Assembly: GCA_046328505.1 (NCBI GenBank)
Contig: JAXLWL010000006.1
Coordinates: forward strand, 124,001 to 188,000
DNA from: JBDHWG01 sp046328505
GTDB lineage: Bacteria > Chloroflexota > Anaerolineae > Epilineales > JAHCIE01
Length of the DNA stretch: 64,000 bases
Reading direction: 5' to 3'
Made by a program: the position numbers and the translations under genes. How positions within the stretch are numbered: the first letter of the stretch is position 1; each line of letters starts with the position of its first letter. The notes under the pieces were generated by a model. It had not been told where the DNA came from, made no database searches, and saw only the letters and a list, made by a program, of their open reading frames with translations. This document shows, piece by piece, positions 49,829-59,249 of this stretch.

Positions 49829-50752
49829 TTAGTTGGTCTGATGCAGTGTCTGCTCCTCCAGCAAACGCACGACGCTCTGGAGATGGTTGCTCGCCTGGTT
49901 GAGCATCTTGATGGCCTCCTCCAGGCGTTGCTCGATATCTGACAACTCCGTCGGCTTGGCAAGCGCGGTGGGCGTGGGCGCGGGGTCCGCTGGCTCGAGG
50001 CTGATCTGATGGAACAGCGCCTGGGTCTCCTCCATAGGCGCGATGCCCAGTTCACTCTCCAACAGCGTGCGGCAGGATTCATACTGCCGCATGGCCTGGG
50101 AGCGCTGCCCCGTCATCCAGTACAGACGCATCACCTCGCGCTGCGTCTCTTCGCGCAGTGGGTCATGCTGCAGCGCCTTCAGCCCGTACCGCAGGCTCGT
50201 CTCGTACCGCCCAATCCGCGCGTGGAAGCGCATGAGCCGGGTCAGGCCGTTCATGTAGAGACAGAAGAGGTGCTCGCGCCGCGCCAAGGCCCAGTGATCG
50301 TAGAACCCTTCGAGGCAATCACCACGGTAGAGGCTCAGCCCGGCCTCGATCCGGTCGGCGTCGGCCTGCTCCATCTGATCGAGCGGGCGAGCCAGAGCCA
50401 GACTAAGCTGGCTTTCGAACGTCTCGACATCGAACCAGTGGTTGCTTTCCCAGTTGAACCCGATGTCGCCGCTGGCGGACGTGGTCAGATACGTCCCGCG
50501 CGGCACGCCCGGCGGCTCCAGCTCGCGCCTCAGCCGCCACAGCGCCGTACTGAGGCAGCGCTGGGCCTGCGCCTGTGACTGTTCGCCCCAGAGCAGGTCG
50601 GCGAGAACATCGCGAGAATGCTGACGATACCCATTAATGAGCATGTAGGCCAGGAGGGTCTGGCCGGTCCGCGTGATTTTCAACGGCGCCGAAATACCTT
50701 CATGCGCGACTGTGAGGCCACCCAACAGAGCGATGCGCAGGAGAGTCATCAC
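49829..50752 (-). CDS. SARP/BTAD-family transcriptional regulator
   Basis: The 307-aa protein has an N-terminal OmpR-like DNA-binding domain (RIALLGGLTVAHEG ... RTGQTLLAYMLINGYRQHSRDVLADLLWGEQ ... LSTALWRLRREL) and a BTAD TPR-like domain (about 100-245: LSLYRGDCLEGFYDHWALARREHL ... GLKALQHDPLREETQREVMRLYW ... QYESCRTLLESELGIAP). A C-terminal coiled segment follows. The start is GTG at 50752 or ATG at 50749. SARP proteins activate whole clusters. It stands at the head of the particle locus and probably controls it. Confidence 0.92.
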   Translation of the reverse strand: MMTLLRIALLGGLTVAHEGISAPLKITRTGQTLLAYMLINGYRQHSRDVLADLLWGEQSQAQAQRCLSTALWRLRRELEPPGVPRGTYLTTSASGDIGFNWESNHWFDVETFESQLSLALARPLDQMEQADADRIEAGLSLYRGDCLEGFYDHWALARREHLFCLYMNGLTRLMRFHARIGRYETSLRYGLKALQHDPLREETQREVMRLYWMTGQRSQAMRQYESCRTLLESELGIAPMEETQALFHQISLEPADPAPTPTALAKPTELSDIEQRLEEAIKMLNQASNHLQSVVRLLEEQTLHQTN

Positions 50753-51289
50753 CAGCAGCCTTTCTTCCTGTCATGCAGCATAGACAGGAGACATGAGCGG
50801 CGGTATTTTCAGGCGGAGAGCGGTTCGGATCAACGACTCTTGGCTTTGGATAGACGAACGGCGTGGTGAAATGGTGATGCAGACGCCGCTATGGGCAGGA
50901 GTGTAGAGTGGCAGGTCCTCGTGGTGAACGACGAGGACCCGACTGGAGAGGCCCACGAAACGAGTGTACAACGGGGCTCTTATAGATTCGCTACTCAGAT
51001 TGCTACCTGATTCGCTTATAGAAACGCTTCAAGAACTCCGTTGTTATTGCTCTTCCTACCTCAATTGTACCCATGCTTGCCCTACGCGCAACTGCGATAT
51101 CCGGAGCAGAGTCGTACCCCGCAAGGAAACGACGATTGCCGCCTCGTCTTCCTTTCCGCCGGCGCTTGAGGATAGCCCGCCACGGATACTGTATCTCTTT
51201 TGTATCTATCGAGTGTCCGCGGCGCTGCTCAACGGGCCGTACGCTTGTGTCAACAATCCGTTTCAACAGTCTAAGGAGGACTCGAAGGT
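50753..51289. other. Intergenic region with one hairpin
   Basis: This 537-base gap separates the leftward SARP gene from a rightward secreted-protein gene. It holds a 9-bp hairpin at 50914-50939 (loop GGTGAACG), which has no T-tract, and no small gene I would support. No consensus promoter was clear. Confidence 0.55.
50914..50939. promoter_or_regulatory. Hairpin upstream of the SARP gene
   Basis: GGTCCTCGT (50914-50922) pairs with ACGAGGACC (50931-50939). It sits about 165 bases upstream of the SARP start and could be an operator, an attenuator or a REP-like element. Confidence 0.4.
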
Positions 51290-51823
51290 ATGAAACGACT
51301 CGCCGCAATCGTTCTGCTCGCCCTTGTCCTGGCCCTTGTGCAAGCCTCCGTTGGCTTCGCATCCGAGCCAGCCTCAGGCCCTGAACTCCTGAGCGTCACG
51401 CGCGAGACTAAGACCGAGACCGTGAACTGGACTCTCAAACCTGGCTTCAAGGGATGCTGGGCAATTCAGCGCCAGCTCGACGGCGTGGGCCAGCGCCAGC
51501 AGGAAACGGTGACCGTCACCTCCCCGAATGGCGACAAGACCGTCACCATCTACGACGTGGTCACCGGCACTGCCCAGGATAGCAAGGGGAGCTACACGTT
51601 TGACTACGTCAACTTCAGCTCCGAGACAACGCCGGCAGGCAGCACGGTACACCAGATCACCATGCTTGACAGTTTCATTGTGAAGAACAACGCCGGCACC
51701 AAACTGAACGTCAGCTTCAACTGGCGCTGGACTTACAAGGATCCGGCCGCGTACTGGCCGCCGGTTGACAACTGGCAGAAGTTCAGCACGCACGGTGACC
51801 CGCTTACCTGCGACCCGATCTAG
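51290..51823 (+). CDS. Small secreted protein of unknown function
   Basis: The 177-aa protein has a clear signal peptide (MKRLAAIVLLALVLALVQA, probable cleavage after GFAS). The mature part is beta-rich with many Thr/Ser and only two Cys (KGCWAI and the C-terminal LTCDPI), which could form a disulphide. It follows AGGAGG at good distance. No family was recognised. It is outside the leftward particle locus. Confidence 0.75.
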   Translation: MKRLAAIVLLALVLALVQASVGFASEPASGPELLSVTRETKTETVNWTLKPGFKGCWAIQRQLDGVGQRQQETVTVTSPNGDKTVTIYDVVTGTAQDSKGSYTFDYVNFSSETTPAGSTVHQITMLDSFIVKNNAGTKLNVSFNWRWTYKDPAAYWPPVDNWQKFSTHGDPLTCDPI

Positions 51824-51851
51824 CGCTCTGTTACACGTGAGTTGCGTGTTA

Positions 51852-51909
51852 TGTAGTGACGACTTGAGTCGTTCTGCGGTCTAGGGCACGACTGGAAGTC
51901 GTCACTACA
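51852..51909. repeat. Inverted repeat element, copy D
   Basis: The arms (51852-51873 and 51888-51909) are nearly identical to those of copy C at 33145-33201. It lies between the secreted-protein gene and the peroxidase gene. Confidence 0.75.
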
Positions 51910-51999
51910 TTTCGGTCACTGTACGGCCGACCGGGGAGAGCAGCCGTGTCACGCTGCCCTCCCCGGGTCTTAACAACGTCACTCGCCAGAGGATCACCC

Positions 52000-53409
52000 A
52001 TGCACACTCTCATTCGGGGCATCGCGCTTGTTTTAGCAGCCGCCCTCGCCGCGCTCGTGTTCACGAGCATTAGCTCCGCCCACGATCGAGAGGCCGCTGA
52101 TGCAGAGTCCCTCGACCAGCAACTGCAGGCCGTCCTTCGCGCACAGGGCTTCACGGGCCGAGTCGAGGAGAGGCTCCAGCAGAGGCTTGGTCGGCCCGTC
52201 GACCGCCGACTGGCCGACTTGGGCCGTCTGCTCTGGTTCGACACGATTACCGGCCTGAACAACGACAACACGTGCGCCGGCTGCCACTCGCCGACCGCCG
52301 GCTTCGGCGACACCCAGTCTATCGCCATTGGGATTGGAAACAATGGCATCGTCGGCCCGCACCGTTCAGGCCCACGCAACATGCGGCGCGCGCCCACGGC
52401 CGCCAACACTGCTTTCTATCCCAACCTGATGTGGAACTCGCGCTTTGCTTCCCTCTCAGGCAACCCGTTTGACAACAGCGCCGGGTTCCTCTTCCCGCCG
52501 CCGGAAAGCCTGTCGCTGTCCTACCAGCCCCATCTGCTCGTCGCCCAGGCCTTCATCCCGCCCACGGAGCGAACCGAGGTTGCCGGATTCCAATTTCCCG
52601 GCGACAACAACGCCATTCGCGCCGAGGTGCTGCGGCGGCTCAACAGTGTCCCCGCTTACAGGCTGCTGTTCGGCCAGAGCTTCCGCGAGGTGAGGGCAGG
52701 CGCCCCTATCACCTTCGACCATCTGGGCAAGGCCATCGCCGAGTTTGAGTTCACGCTCACCTTCGCCAACGCGCCTATCGACCGCTACGCGCGAGGCGAG
52801 CGGGACGCGCTTACCGCCGACGAGAAGCGGGGCGCGCTATTGTTCTTCGGCGCGGCGCGCTGTTCGCAGTGCCACGCCGTATCGGGGGCGTCGAACGAGA
52901 TGTTCAGCGACTTCCGCGACCACGTGATCGGCGTGCCTCAGATCTCGCCGCGCGTGACCAACAACACGTTCGACGGGCCGGGGGTGAATGAGGATTTCGG
53001 GAGGGAGGAAATCAGCGGGGATGCGGCCGACCGCTACAAGTTCCGGACGACGCCGCTACGCAACGTCGCCGTGCAGCCGACGTTCATGCACAACGGCGCA
53101 TTCACGCGCCTGGAGGACGCCGTGCGCCACCACCTCAACGTGGCCGCGTCGGCGCGCGGCTATGCCCCACAGAGCGAGCGGCTGGCTGCCGACCTGACCG
53201 GGCCGACCGGGCCAATTGACCCTGTTCTGGCTCGCGTCGACCCGATACTGGCGACACCGATTGAGCTGACGCCAGATGAGTTTCGCCAGCTCGTCGCCTT
53301 CGTGCGCCACGGGCTGCTCGATCCCCGCGCAACCCCGCAGCAGTTACGCAAGCTCATCCCGACCGCGGTGCCGAGCGGCCGGCCGATGCTAAAATTCGAG
53401 AGCCCCTAA
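52000..53409 (+). CDS. Di-haem cytochrome c peroxidase (CcpA/MauG family)
   Basis: The 469-aa protein starts at an ATG after GAGG and has a signal peptide. Two haem c motifs lie at residues 92-96 (CAGCH) and 288-292 (CSQCH), the usual arrangement of the di-haem peroxidase / MauG superfamily. The C-terminal haem domain has RTTPLRNVAVQPTFMHNGAFTRLEDAV, the typical distal Met/His region. It reduces hydrogen peroxide or oxidises a partner outside the membrane. It stands alone here, with no adjacent cytochrome c or mau-type genes. Confidence 0.92.
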   Translation: MHTLIRGIALVLAAALAALVFTSISSAHDREAADAESLDQQLQAVLRAQGFTGRVEERLQQRLGRPVDRRLADLGRLLWFDTITGLNNDNTCAGCHSPTAGFGDTQSIAIGIGNNGIVGPHRSGPRNMRRAPTAANTAFYPNLMWNSRFASLSGNPFDNSAGFLFPPPESLSLSYQPHLLVAQAFIPPTERTEVAGFQFPGDNNAIRAEVLRRLNSVPAYRLLFGQSFREVRAGAPITFDHLGKAIAEFEFTLTFANAPIDRYARGERDALTADEKRGALLFFGAARCSQCHAVSGASNEMFSDFRDHVIGVPQISPRVTNNTFDGPGVNEDFGREEISGDAADRYKFRTTPLRNVAVQPTFMHNGAFTRLEDAVRHHLNVAASARGYAPQSERLAADLTGPTGPIDPVLARVDPILATPIELTPDEFRQLVAFVRHGLLDPRATPQQLRKLIPTAVPSGRPMLKFESP

Positions 53410-53433
53410 CATTCCCAAACGGTCGCAGGGGTC

Positions 53434-55461
53434 CTACGCGGGCGTGATCACCAGGTTACCCAGTCCGTCGACTTCCACGCCAAAGCCCGGCGGGATGACC
53501 GTCGTGCAGGATTTCTCCTCGACGATGGCCGGCCCCACCAGGCTATCGCCGGGCGAAAGCTCGTCGCGGTAGTAAACGCCGGTGTCCCACGTCTGCCGCT
53601 TGAAGACCACGGGGCGCTGCGCGTGTCGTGGCGCCGTTCGCGACTCGTAGCCGGCTGCGGGGGCCGGCCGACTCTTCGGGAGGACGCCCTGCGCGCTGAT
53701 CCGCAGATTGACAAACTCGATGGCCTCCTGGGAGTTGCTGTGCCCGTAGCGTTGCAGGTAGGCGTCGTGGAAGCGCTGAGGCAAGGCCGCCAGGTTCGCG
53801 TCATCCACGGTGTCTGGCATCGGGATGCTTACGAAGTACTCCTGGCCGACATAGCGCATGTCGGCGCTGCGCACGAAGCGCATCGCATCGGCGGCCACCC
53901 GCTCGCCCTGCAGGATGTCCACACCCTCGGCTTCGAGACGCTGAAACGCCGTTTCGAGGTCGGGCGCGAGCGTCTCCGCGACACTGCGGTAGTGGGTACG
54001 TACCAGGTCATGGCGAATGTCGGTTTGAAGCATGCCCCAGGCGGAATATGTGCCGGGCGAGAAGGGCACCAGCACGCGCGGGATATGCAGCTCCTCCGCC
54101 AGGAAGACGGCGTGCATCGGCCCCGCGCCGCCGAACGCAACAAGCGCAAAGTCTCGCGGGTCGATGCCGCGGCCGATGGTAATGGCGCGAATGGCGTTCG
54201 CCATGTTGGCGTTGACGATGTCCAGGATGCCCTCGGCGAGCATCTCGATACTCAACCCCAGTTCCGCGGCCAGCGGGGTCAGAGCCTGGCAGGCCGCCTC
54301 GGCATCCAGGGTAAGCTCGCCGCCGACGAAGTATTGCGGGTCGATGCGGCCGAGCACGAGATTGGCGTCTGTCACAGTCGGCTGTGTGCCGCCGCGCCCA
54401 TAGCACGCCGGGCCGGGCCGCGCTCCCGCGCTGTGCGGGCCGACCCGCAAACCGCCCGCCTCTAGCCAGGCAATCGAGCCGCCTCCCGCGCCGATAGTGT
54501 GGATGTTGACCGTGGGCATCAGGACCGGGAAGCCTTGTAGCTCGGTCTCCGTCGTCACGTCGGCCTGCCCGTTGACCACCAGGCTGACGTCGAAGCTCGT
54601 TCCCCCCATGTCCACCCCGATGAGGTGGCTCGCCCCCAACATCTCGCCGAGCGCCACTCCGCCCATGGCCCCACCGACCGGTCCCGAGAAGAGAGTCTGA
54701 ATGGGCCGCGCCCGGGCCGCCTGGGACGTCATCACGCCGCCGTTCGACTCCATCAGGTGCAGATCGTTGTCGAAGCCGGCCGCCGCCGCCTGCTGCTCCA
54801 GGCGCGACAGATAGCGCTCGATGATGGGCGCGACGTAGGCATTGAGGACCGTCGTCGACGTCCGCTCATACTCGCGCCACTCACCCGCAACCTGGTGGGA
54901 GAGCGAAATGGAGCGTCCCGGCAAGGCGTCGCGGAGCACCTCGGCGACGAGCAGCTCGTGCTCGGGGTTGACGTAGGCATGGAGGAGGCAGACGGCGATA
55001 GAGGTGTACGGCTCGGCCTGCAGCCGCGCGACGACGGCGTCAAGGTCGGCCCGGCTCAGCGGCCTGAGCTTGGTGCCATCGTAGAGGGTGCGCTCCGGTA
55101 CCTCGTAGATGTGGCGGCGGCGCACGAGGGGCGTGGGCTTGCGGTAGAACAGATTGTACATATCCGGACGACTCGCGCGCCCAATCTCGTACACGTCACG
55201 GAATCCCTCGGTGGTGAGCAGCGCCACGTTGGCCCCCTTGCGTTCGAGGAAGGCGTTGAGGGCCGCCGTCGTCCCGTGGACGAAGAAATCCAGTTCCGCC
55301 AGGTTGGGGGCGAGGCGTCGGATGCCCTGCAAGATGCCGACGGACAGATCTTCGGGGGTCGAGAGAACCTTGGCGGTGTGGGTGTCGCCCGTCGTCGGGT
55401 CGTAGCCGACAATGTCTGTAAATGTCCCGCCAATATCCACTGCGATGCGGTAGCCACTCAT
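53434..55461 (-). CDS. hyuA: HyuA-like hydantoinase/oxoprolinase subunit A
   Basis: The 675-aa protein opens with the actin-like ATPase motif VDIGGTFTDIVGYD. The middle has VGGAMGGVALGEMLG and LIGVDMGGTSFDVSL, then GGGSIAWLEAGGLRVGPHSAGARPGP (DGG-type nucleotide loops) and VAFGGAGPMHAVFLAEEL. These are hallmarks of hydantoinase A / 5-oxoprolinase N / acetone-carboxylase beta-like subunits, which use ATP to activate amide or carbonyl substrates. It diverges from hyuB, with a palindrome in the gap. Confidence 0.93.
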   Translation of the reverse strand: MSGYRIAVDIGGTFTDIVGYDPTTGDTHTAKVLSTPEDLSVGILQGIRRLAPNLAELDFFVHGTTAALNAFLERKGANVALLTTEGFRDVYEIGRASRPDMYNLFYRKPTPLVRRRHIYEVPERTLYDGTKLRPLSRADLDAVVARLQAEPYTSIAVCLLHAYVNPEHELLVAEVLRDALPGRSISLSHQVAGEWREYERTSTTVLNAYVAPIIERYLSRLEQQAAAAGFDNDLHLMESNGGVMTSQAARARPIQTLFSGPVGGAMGGVALGEMLGASHLIGVDMGGTSFDVSLVVNGQADVTTETELQGFPVLMPTVNIHTIGAGGGSIAWLEAGGLRVGPHSAGARPGPACYGRGGTQPTVTDANLVLGRIDPQYFVGGELTLDAEAACQALTPLAAELGLSIEMLAEGILDIVNANMANAIRAITIGRGIDPRDFALVAFGGAGPMHAVFLAEELHIPRVLVPFSPGTYSAWGMLQTDIRHDLVRTHYRSVAETLAPDLETAFQRLEAEGVDILQGERVAADAMRFVRSADMRYVGQEYFVSIPMPDTVDDANLAALPQRFHDAYLQRYGHSNSQEAIEFVNLRISAQGVLPKSRPAPAAGYESRTAPRHAQRPVVFKRQTWDTGVYYRDELSPGDSLVGPAIVEEKSCTTVIPPGFGVEVDGLGNLVITPA

Positions 55462-55568
55462 GCTTGCTGCTCCTTGGCCGCTGTCAGGGGAATCATCACA
55501 TTCTCTGACTCTACCCTAGACCACTGCCAGACAGCAAGGTGAAAAGGGTTCATTGTTTAGTCCTAGGA

Positions 55569-55590
55569 GTATCAATCGACAGTTTGATAC
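55569..55590. promoter_or_regulatory. Palindromic operator candidate between hyuA and hyuB
   Basis: GTATCAA (55569-55575) and TTGATAC (55584-55590) form a perfect inverted repeat with an 8-base spacer, in the gap of the divergent pair. The half-site TTGATAC also appears twice upstream of the SDR gene. Confidence 0.5.
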
Positions 55591-55621
55591 AACCGGCTCA
55601 TGAAGGTGATACCGCGCGCTC

Positions 55622-55650
55622 TTGATATGGTCCACGGAGACAGGTACACT
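55622..55650 (+). promoter_or_regulatory. Promoter for hyuB and following genes
   Basis: TTGATA (55622-55627) and TACACT (55645-55650) are 17 bases apart. The ATG at 55678 follows a GGAGG, so transcription near 55657 leaves a short leader. Confidence 0.6.
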
Positions 55651-55677
55651 GTCGACCATAAGACGGAGGGCCTGCCC

Positions 55678-57408
55678 ATGCCGGATCACATCACTGTAGA
55701 AATCCTGCGCAACGCATTCAACGCCATTGCCCAGGACATGAACGCCAACCTGGCTCGGAGCGCTTTCTCCCCCATCATCTACGAGATGAAGGACTGCTCG
55801 GTCGGGTTGTTCAACGAGCACGCGGAGCTGCTCGGCCAGGCGCCCGGGCTGCCTATCTTCTTGGGCGCGCTCGATGAGGCCGTCAGAATCGTCCGCGACC
55901 ACTTCGGGCCGACAGGCATCCGGCCCGGCGATGTCTACGCCATCAACGACCCCTACCTGACGGGCTCCCACCTCAACGACGTCACTGTCGTCTCGCCCAT
56001 ATTCTACCACGGTGAAGTGATCGGCTTCACCGCCAACAAAGCGCACTGGCTCGACATGGGCGGCAAGGACGCCGGCGTGTCGGTCGACACGACCGAGATC
56101 TACCAGGAAGGGCTGCGCTTCGGCCCGATCCGCCTCTACCAGGCGGGGGAGGCCCAGCGCGACATCCTGGACATCATTGCCCGCAACAGCCGCCTCCCCC
56201 GCTCCATCCTGGGCGATCTCCACGCCCAGATCGCCGCGTGTCGCACCGGGGAGCAGCGCTACCAGGCCGTCGTCGAGCGGTTTGGGCTGGCGACCGTCCG
56301 CGCCGCCACAGCGGAGATCTTCGCCCAGGCCGAGCGCGCGGACCGCGCTGCCATTTCCGCCCTACCCGACGGGGAGTATGTCGCCGACGGGTACCTGGAC
56401 AGCGACGGCCATACTGACGACCCCATCTACCTGCGCGTGCGCGTCACCATCGCCGGGGACCAGATGGACATCGACCTGACCGGGTCGAGCGGGCAGCGGG
56501 CCGGCTGCACCAACTGCGGTCTGGCTCAGACGATCTCGGCGGCGCGCCTGGCGTACAAGTTCCTCATCAACCCGCAGCACTCGCCCAACGGCGGGCATTT
56601 CCGCGCCCTGACCGTCACGGCCCCGACCGGGAGCATCTTCGCCGCCCAGGAGCCGGCGGCGTGTGTCTACTATGCCCCGCACCTGGGCCTCATGATCGAG
56701 TTGGTGCTCAAGGCGCTGAGCCAGGCTGTGCCCGAGCGCATCCCGGCCGGGCAGCCGTCGGACCAGATGAACTTCATGATGACGGGCCACACGTCCACCG
56801 GTGCGCTCTTCCTGACAGGGGAAGCCAGCGCGGTCGGGTGGGGGGCGCTCCCTGACAATGATGGCCTCAACAGCATGGTCAACTACATGGCCGGCGACCT
56901 CAAAAACCTCCCCGCTGAGGTGGAAGAGGCGAAGTATCCGCTGCGTGTCGGGCAACGCTCGCTGGAGACAGACAGTGGCGGGGCCGGACGTTTCCGCGGC
57001 GGGCTCGCACTCATCAAGGACTACGTGCCAACGGCGCCCGGCTGCCACCTCGTGCTGTGGCTGGAGCGCACGGTCACACCCGGCTGGGGCACCGCCGGCG
57101 GCCAGACCGGGCGCAGCGCCCGCTGCATCGTCGATCCGGGCAGCGCAGGCGAGATTACCTTGAAGAAGGCGAATCATCGCCCCATCGGGCCAGGCATCAC
57201 CGTTCGCTGTTACACGGCGGGCGGCGGCGGGTATGGTCCGGCCTGGGAGCGCGACCCGCGGCGGGTAGCCGACGACGTCCTGGACGGCTACATCTCGCGG
57301 GATGCCGCAGAACGCGAGTATGGCGTGTGTTTCCAGGCGGATGGTGTGAGCATCGATGAGACGGCGACCCGCGCGGCCCGCGCCGCGCTCGCCGCGCATC
57401 GTGCCTAG
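55678..57408 (+). CDS. hyuB: HyuB-like hydantoinase/oxoprolinase subunit B
   Basis: The 576-aa protein matches hydantoinase B: ITVEILRNAFNAIAQDMNANLARSAFSPIIYEMKD, DVYAINDPYLTGSHLNDVTVVSPIF, then GSSGQRAGCTNCGLAQT and GGAGRFRGGLAL. The ATG at 55678 was chosen over 55600 because it follows GGAGG and lies after the promoter. With HyuA it forms an ATP-dependent amide or ring-opening enzyme, or an acetone/acetophenone-carboxylase-like complex. Here the A and B genes are divergent rather than in one operon. Confidence 0.93.
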   Translation: MPDHITVEILRNAFNAIAQDMNANLARSAFSPIIYEMKDCSVGLFNEHAELLGQAPGLPIFLGALDEAVRIVRDHFGPTGIRPGDVYAINDPYLTGSHLNDVTVVSPIFYHGEVIGFTANKAHWLDMGGKDAGVSVDTTEIYQEGLRFGPIRLYQAGEAQRDILDIIARNSRLPRSILGDLHAQIAACRTGEQRYQAVVERFGLATVRAATAEIFAQAERADRAAISALPDGEYVADGYLDSDGHTDDPIYLRVRVTIAGDQMDIDLTGSSGQRAGCTNCGLAQTISAARLAYKFLINPQHSPNGGHFRALTVTAPTGSIFAAQEPAACVYYAPHLGLMIELVLKALSQAVPERIPAGQPSDQMNFMMTGHTSTGALFLTGEASAVGWGALPDNDGLNSMVNYMAGDLKNLPAEVEEAKYPLRVGQRSLETDSGGAGRFRGGLALIKDYVPTAPGCHLVLWLERTVTPGWGTAGGQTGRSARCIVDPGSAGEITLKKANHRPIGPGITVRCYTAGGGGYGPAWERDPRRVADDVLDGYISRDAAEREYGVCFQADGVSIDETATRAARAALAAHRA

Positions 57409-57452
57409 CTTGAGAACGACTGTCGCGACTCGGTAAGACGAAGGAGAACCTC

Positions 57453-59234
57453 ATGTCCGCATCTCGATTCCACTACGTCCTTCTCCCTCTGCTCGCCATC
57501 CTCTGCCTGCTCGCCGCCTGCGCGCCTGCGGCAGCCCCCGCCCCAGCGGCGCCCGCCGCATCGAATGCAGCCGCCCCAACTGAAGCGCCTAAGGCAGCCG
57601 CCCCGACCGCAGCGCCCAAGGCAGCGGCGCCCACCGAGGCGCCTAAGGCAGCCGCCCCGACCGCAGCGCCGACTCAGGCCGCGAAAGCGACCGAAGCTCC
57701 CAAGGCGACCAGCGCACCCCAGGCCAGTGGGGCGTCAGGCCAGCCGAATACCATCGTCTTCAGCAATATCGCCGAGACGGCCACCCTCGACCCGGCTGTC
57801 GCCTTTAGCTCCGACGGCCTGGAATTCGTGCGCAACGTCTACGAAGGCTTGCTGGAGTATGCTCCGGCCAGCACCGAGCTCAAGCCCGCCCTGGCCGAGA
57901 AGTGGGATGTGTCGAGCGACGGCCTGGTGTACACCTTCAAGCTGCGCAACGGCGTGAAGTTCCACGACGGCACGCCCTTCGACGCGAACGCGGCCAAGGC
58001 CGGTCTGGAGCGCATCCAGGCCGTCAACCAGGGGCCGGCCAGCATGATGACCGACGTCGCCAAGATTGAGGCCGTCGACCCGTCGACGCTCAAGATTACC
58101 CTCAAGAAGCCCAACGTCTACTTCCTGGGCGTCCTCCCGAAGCTGCCCATCGTCAGCCCCAAGGCCGTCGCGGATAAGAAGACCGCCAGCGATCCGCTGG
58201 CCAAGGACTTCTTCGCCACCAACGGCGTCGGCACCGGCCCCTACAAGTTCGATTCGTGGACCAAGGGCAGCCAGATTGTCCTGAACAAGAACGCCGACTA
58301 CTGGCGCCCGTGGCAGCCCGGCGCCCCGGACCGCGTCATTCTGCGCGTCGACGCCGACACCTCGACGGCCCTTCAGCTCCTCGTCCAGGGCCAGATCGAC
58401 ATGCTCGGCGCGGTTGGGCCGGATGACTCGATCGCGGCCAGCAAGCTCAAGGATGTGAAGCTGGTCAAGCAGCCACAGTTCCAGACTTCGATCCTGACGC
58501 TGAATACCAGCAAGGGCCCGCTGGCGAACCAGAAGATCCGCGAAGCCGTCAAGTACGCCTTCGATTACCAGGCCTTCGCCGACTTCTTCCAGGGCCTCGG
58601 CGAAATCCCGACCGGCCCGCTGCCGAAGAACGCGGAAGGCGTCGACCCCAGCCTGCCGGTCCAGAAGCAGGACCTCGAAAAGGCCAAGCAGCTACTGGCC
58701 GAGTCGGGTGTCGACCCCAAAACCATCAAGCTCAAGTACCTGGGCCTCAAGGGTCTCTCCTACGAGGAAGTGGCCGGCACCATCCTCCAGGATAGCCTAG
58801 CCAAGCTCGGCATCGAAGTCGAGCAGGTCCTCGTGCCCTGGCCGCAAATGCCGCCCATGATGGCGGACAAGGCCAACGCGCCCGACATCTCGTTCCTGAA
58901 CCAGTCGATGTTCACCAACGACCCGACGTTCATCCTGCGCACGTCGTACCACTCCAGCAACACCGCCGACAAGAGCGGCTACAACTGGTCGTACTACTCC
59001 GATCCGCAGGTCGACAAGTGGCTGGACGAGATTCCAACGATCCAGGACCCGAAGCAGCGCAACGACGAGCTGATCAAGCTCCAGCAGAAGATCGTCGCGG
59101 ACGTGCCGGCGCTGTACGTGATTAGCCCGACGCTGGCACAGCCCGTGCGCAGCAACATCGACAACGCGGTGTACGAGACGCTGGACTACAACTACCTGGT
59201 GCGCTTCTTCAACACCAAGAAGACGCAGCAGTAG
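57453..59234 (+). CDS. Family 5 extracellular solute-binding lipoprotein
   Basis: The 593-aa protein has a lipobox ending at Cys23 (LAAC), then a low-complexity Ala/Pro/Thr/Lys-Glu linker to about residue 90 with repeats such as APTEAPKAA. The binding fold follows, with TATLDPAVAFSSDGL, YTFKLRNGVKFHDGTPFDA and GTGPYKFDSW, the SBP_bac_5 signature order. Such proteins feed peptides, nickel or other small organic compounds to ABC permeases. Two permease genes follow directly. Confidence 0.93.
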   Translation: MSASRFHYVLLPLLAILCLLAACAPAAAPAPAAPAASNAAAPTEAPKAAAPTAAPKAAAPTEAPKAAAPTAAPTQAAKATEAPKATSAPQASGASGQPNTIVFSNIAETATLDPAVAFSSDGLEFVRNVYEGLLEYAPASTELKPALAEKWDVSSDGLVYTFKLRNGVKFHDGTPFDANAAKAGLERIQAVNQGPASMMTDVAKIEAVDPSTLKITLKKPNVYFLGVLPKLPIVSPKAVADKKTASDPLAKDFFATNGVGTGPYKFDSWTKGSQIVLNKNADYWRPWQPGAPDRVILRVDADTSTALQLLVQGQIDMLGAVGPDDSIAASKLKDVKLVKQPQFQTSILTLNTSKGPLANQKIREAVKYAFDYQAFADFFQGLGEIPTGPLPKNAEGVDPSLPVQKQDLEKAKQLLAESGVDPKTIKLKYLGLKGLSYEEVAGTILQDSLAKLGIEVEQVLVPWPQMPPMMADKANAPDISFLNQSMFTNDPTFILRTSYHSSNTADKSGYNWSYYSDPQVDKWLDEIPTIQDPKQRNDELIKLQQKIVADVPALYVISPTLAQPVRSNIDNAVYETLDYNYLVRFFNTKKTQQ

Positions 59235-59249
59235 GCGGCGCCAGCACCA

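Noticed and set aside
11202..50752. Complete prophage
   Set aside because: No capsid, portal, terminase, integrase or replication gene is present; only tail-type parts are.
50771..50971. 66-codon frame upstream of the SARP gene
   Set aside because: It spans the hairpin, has no ribosome-binding site, and shows no recognisable pattern.
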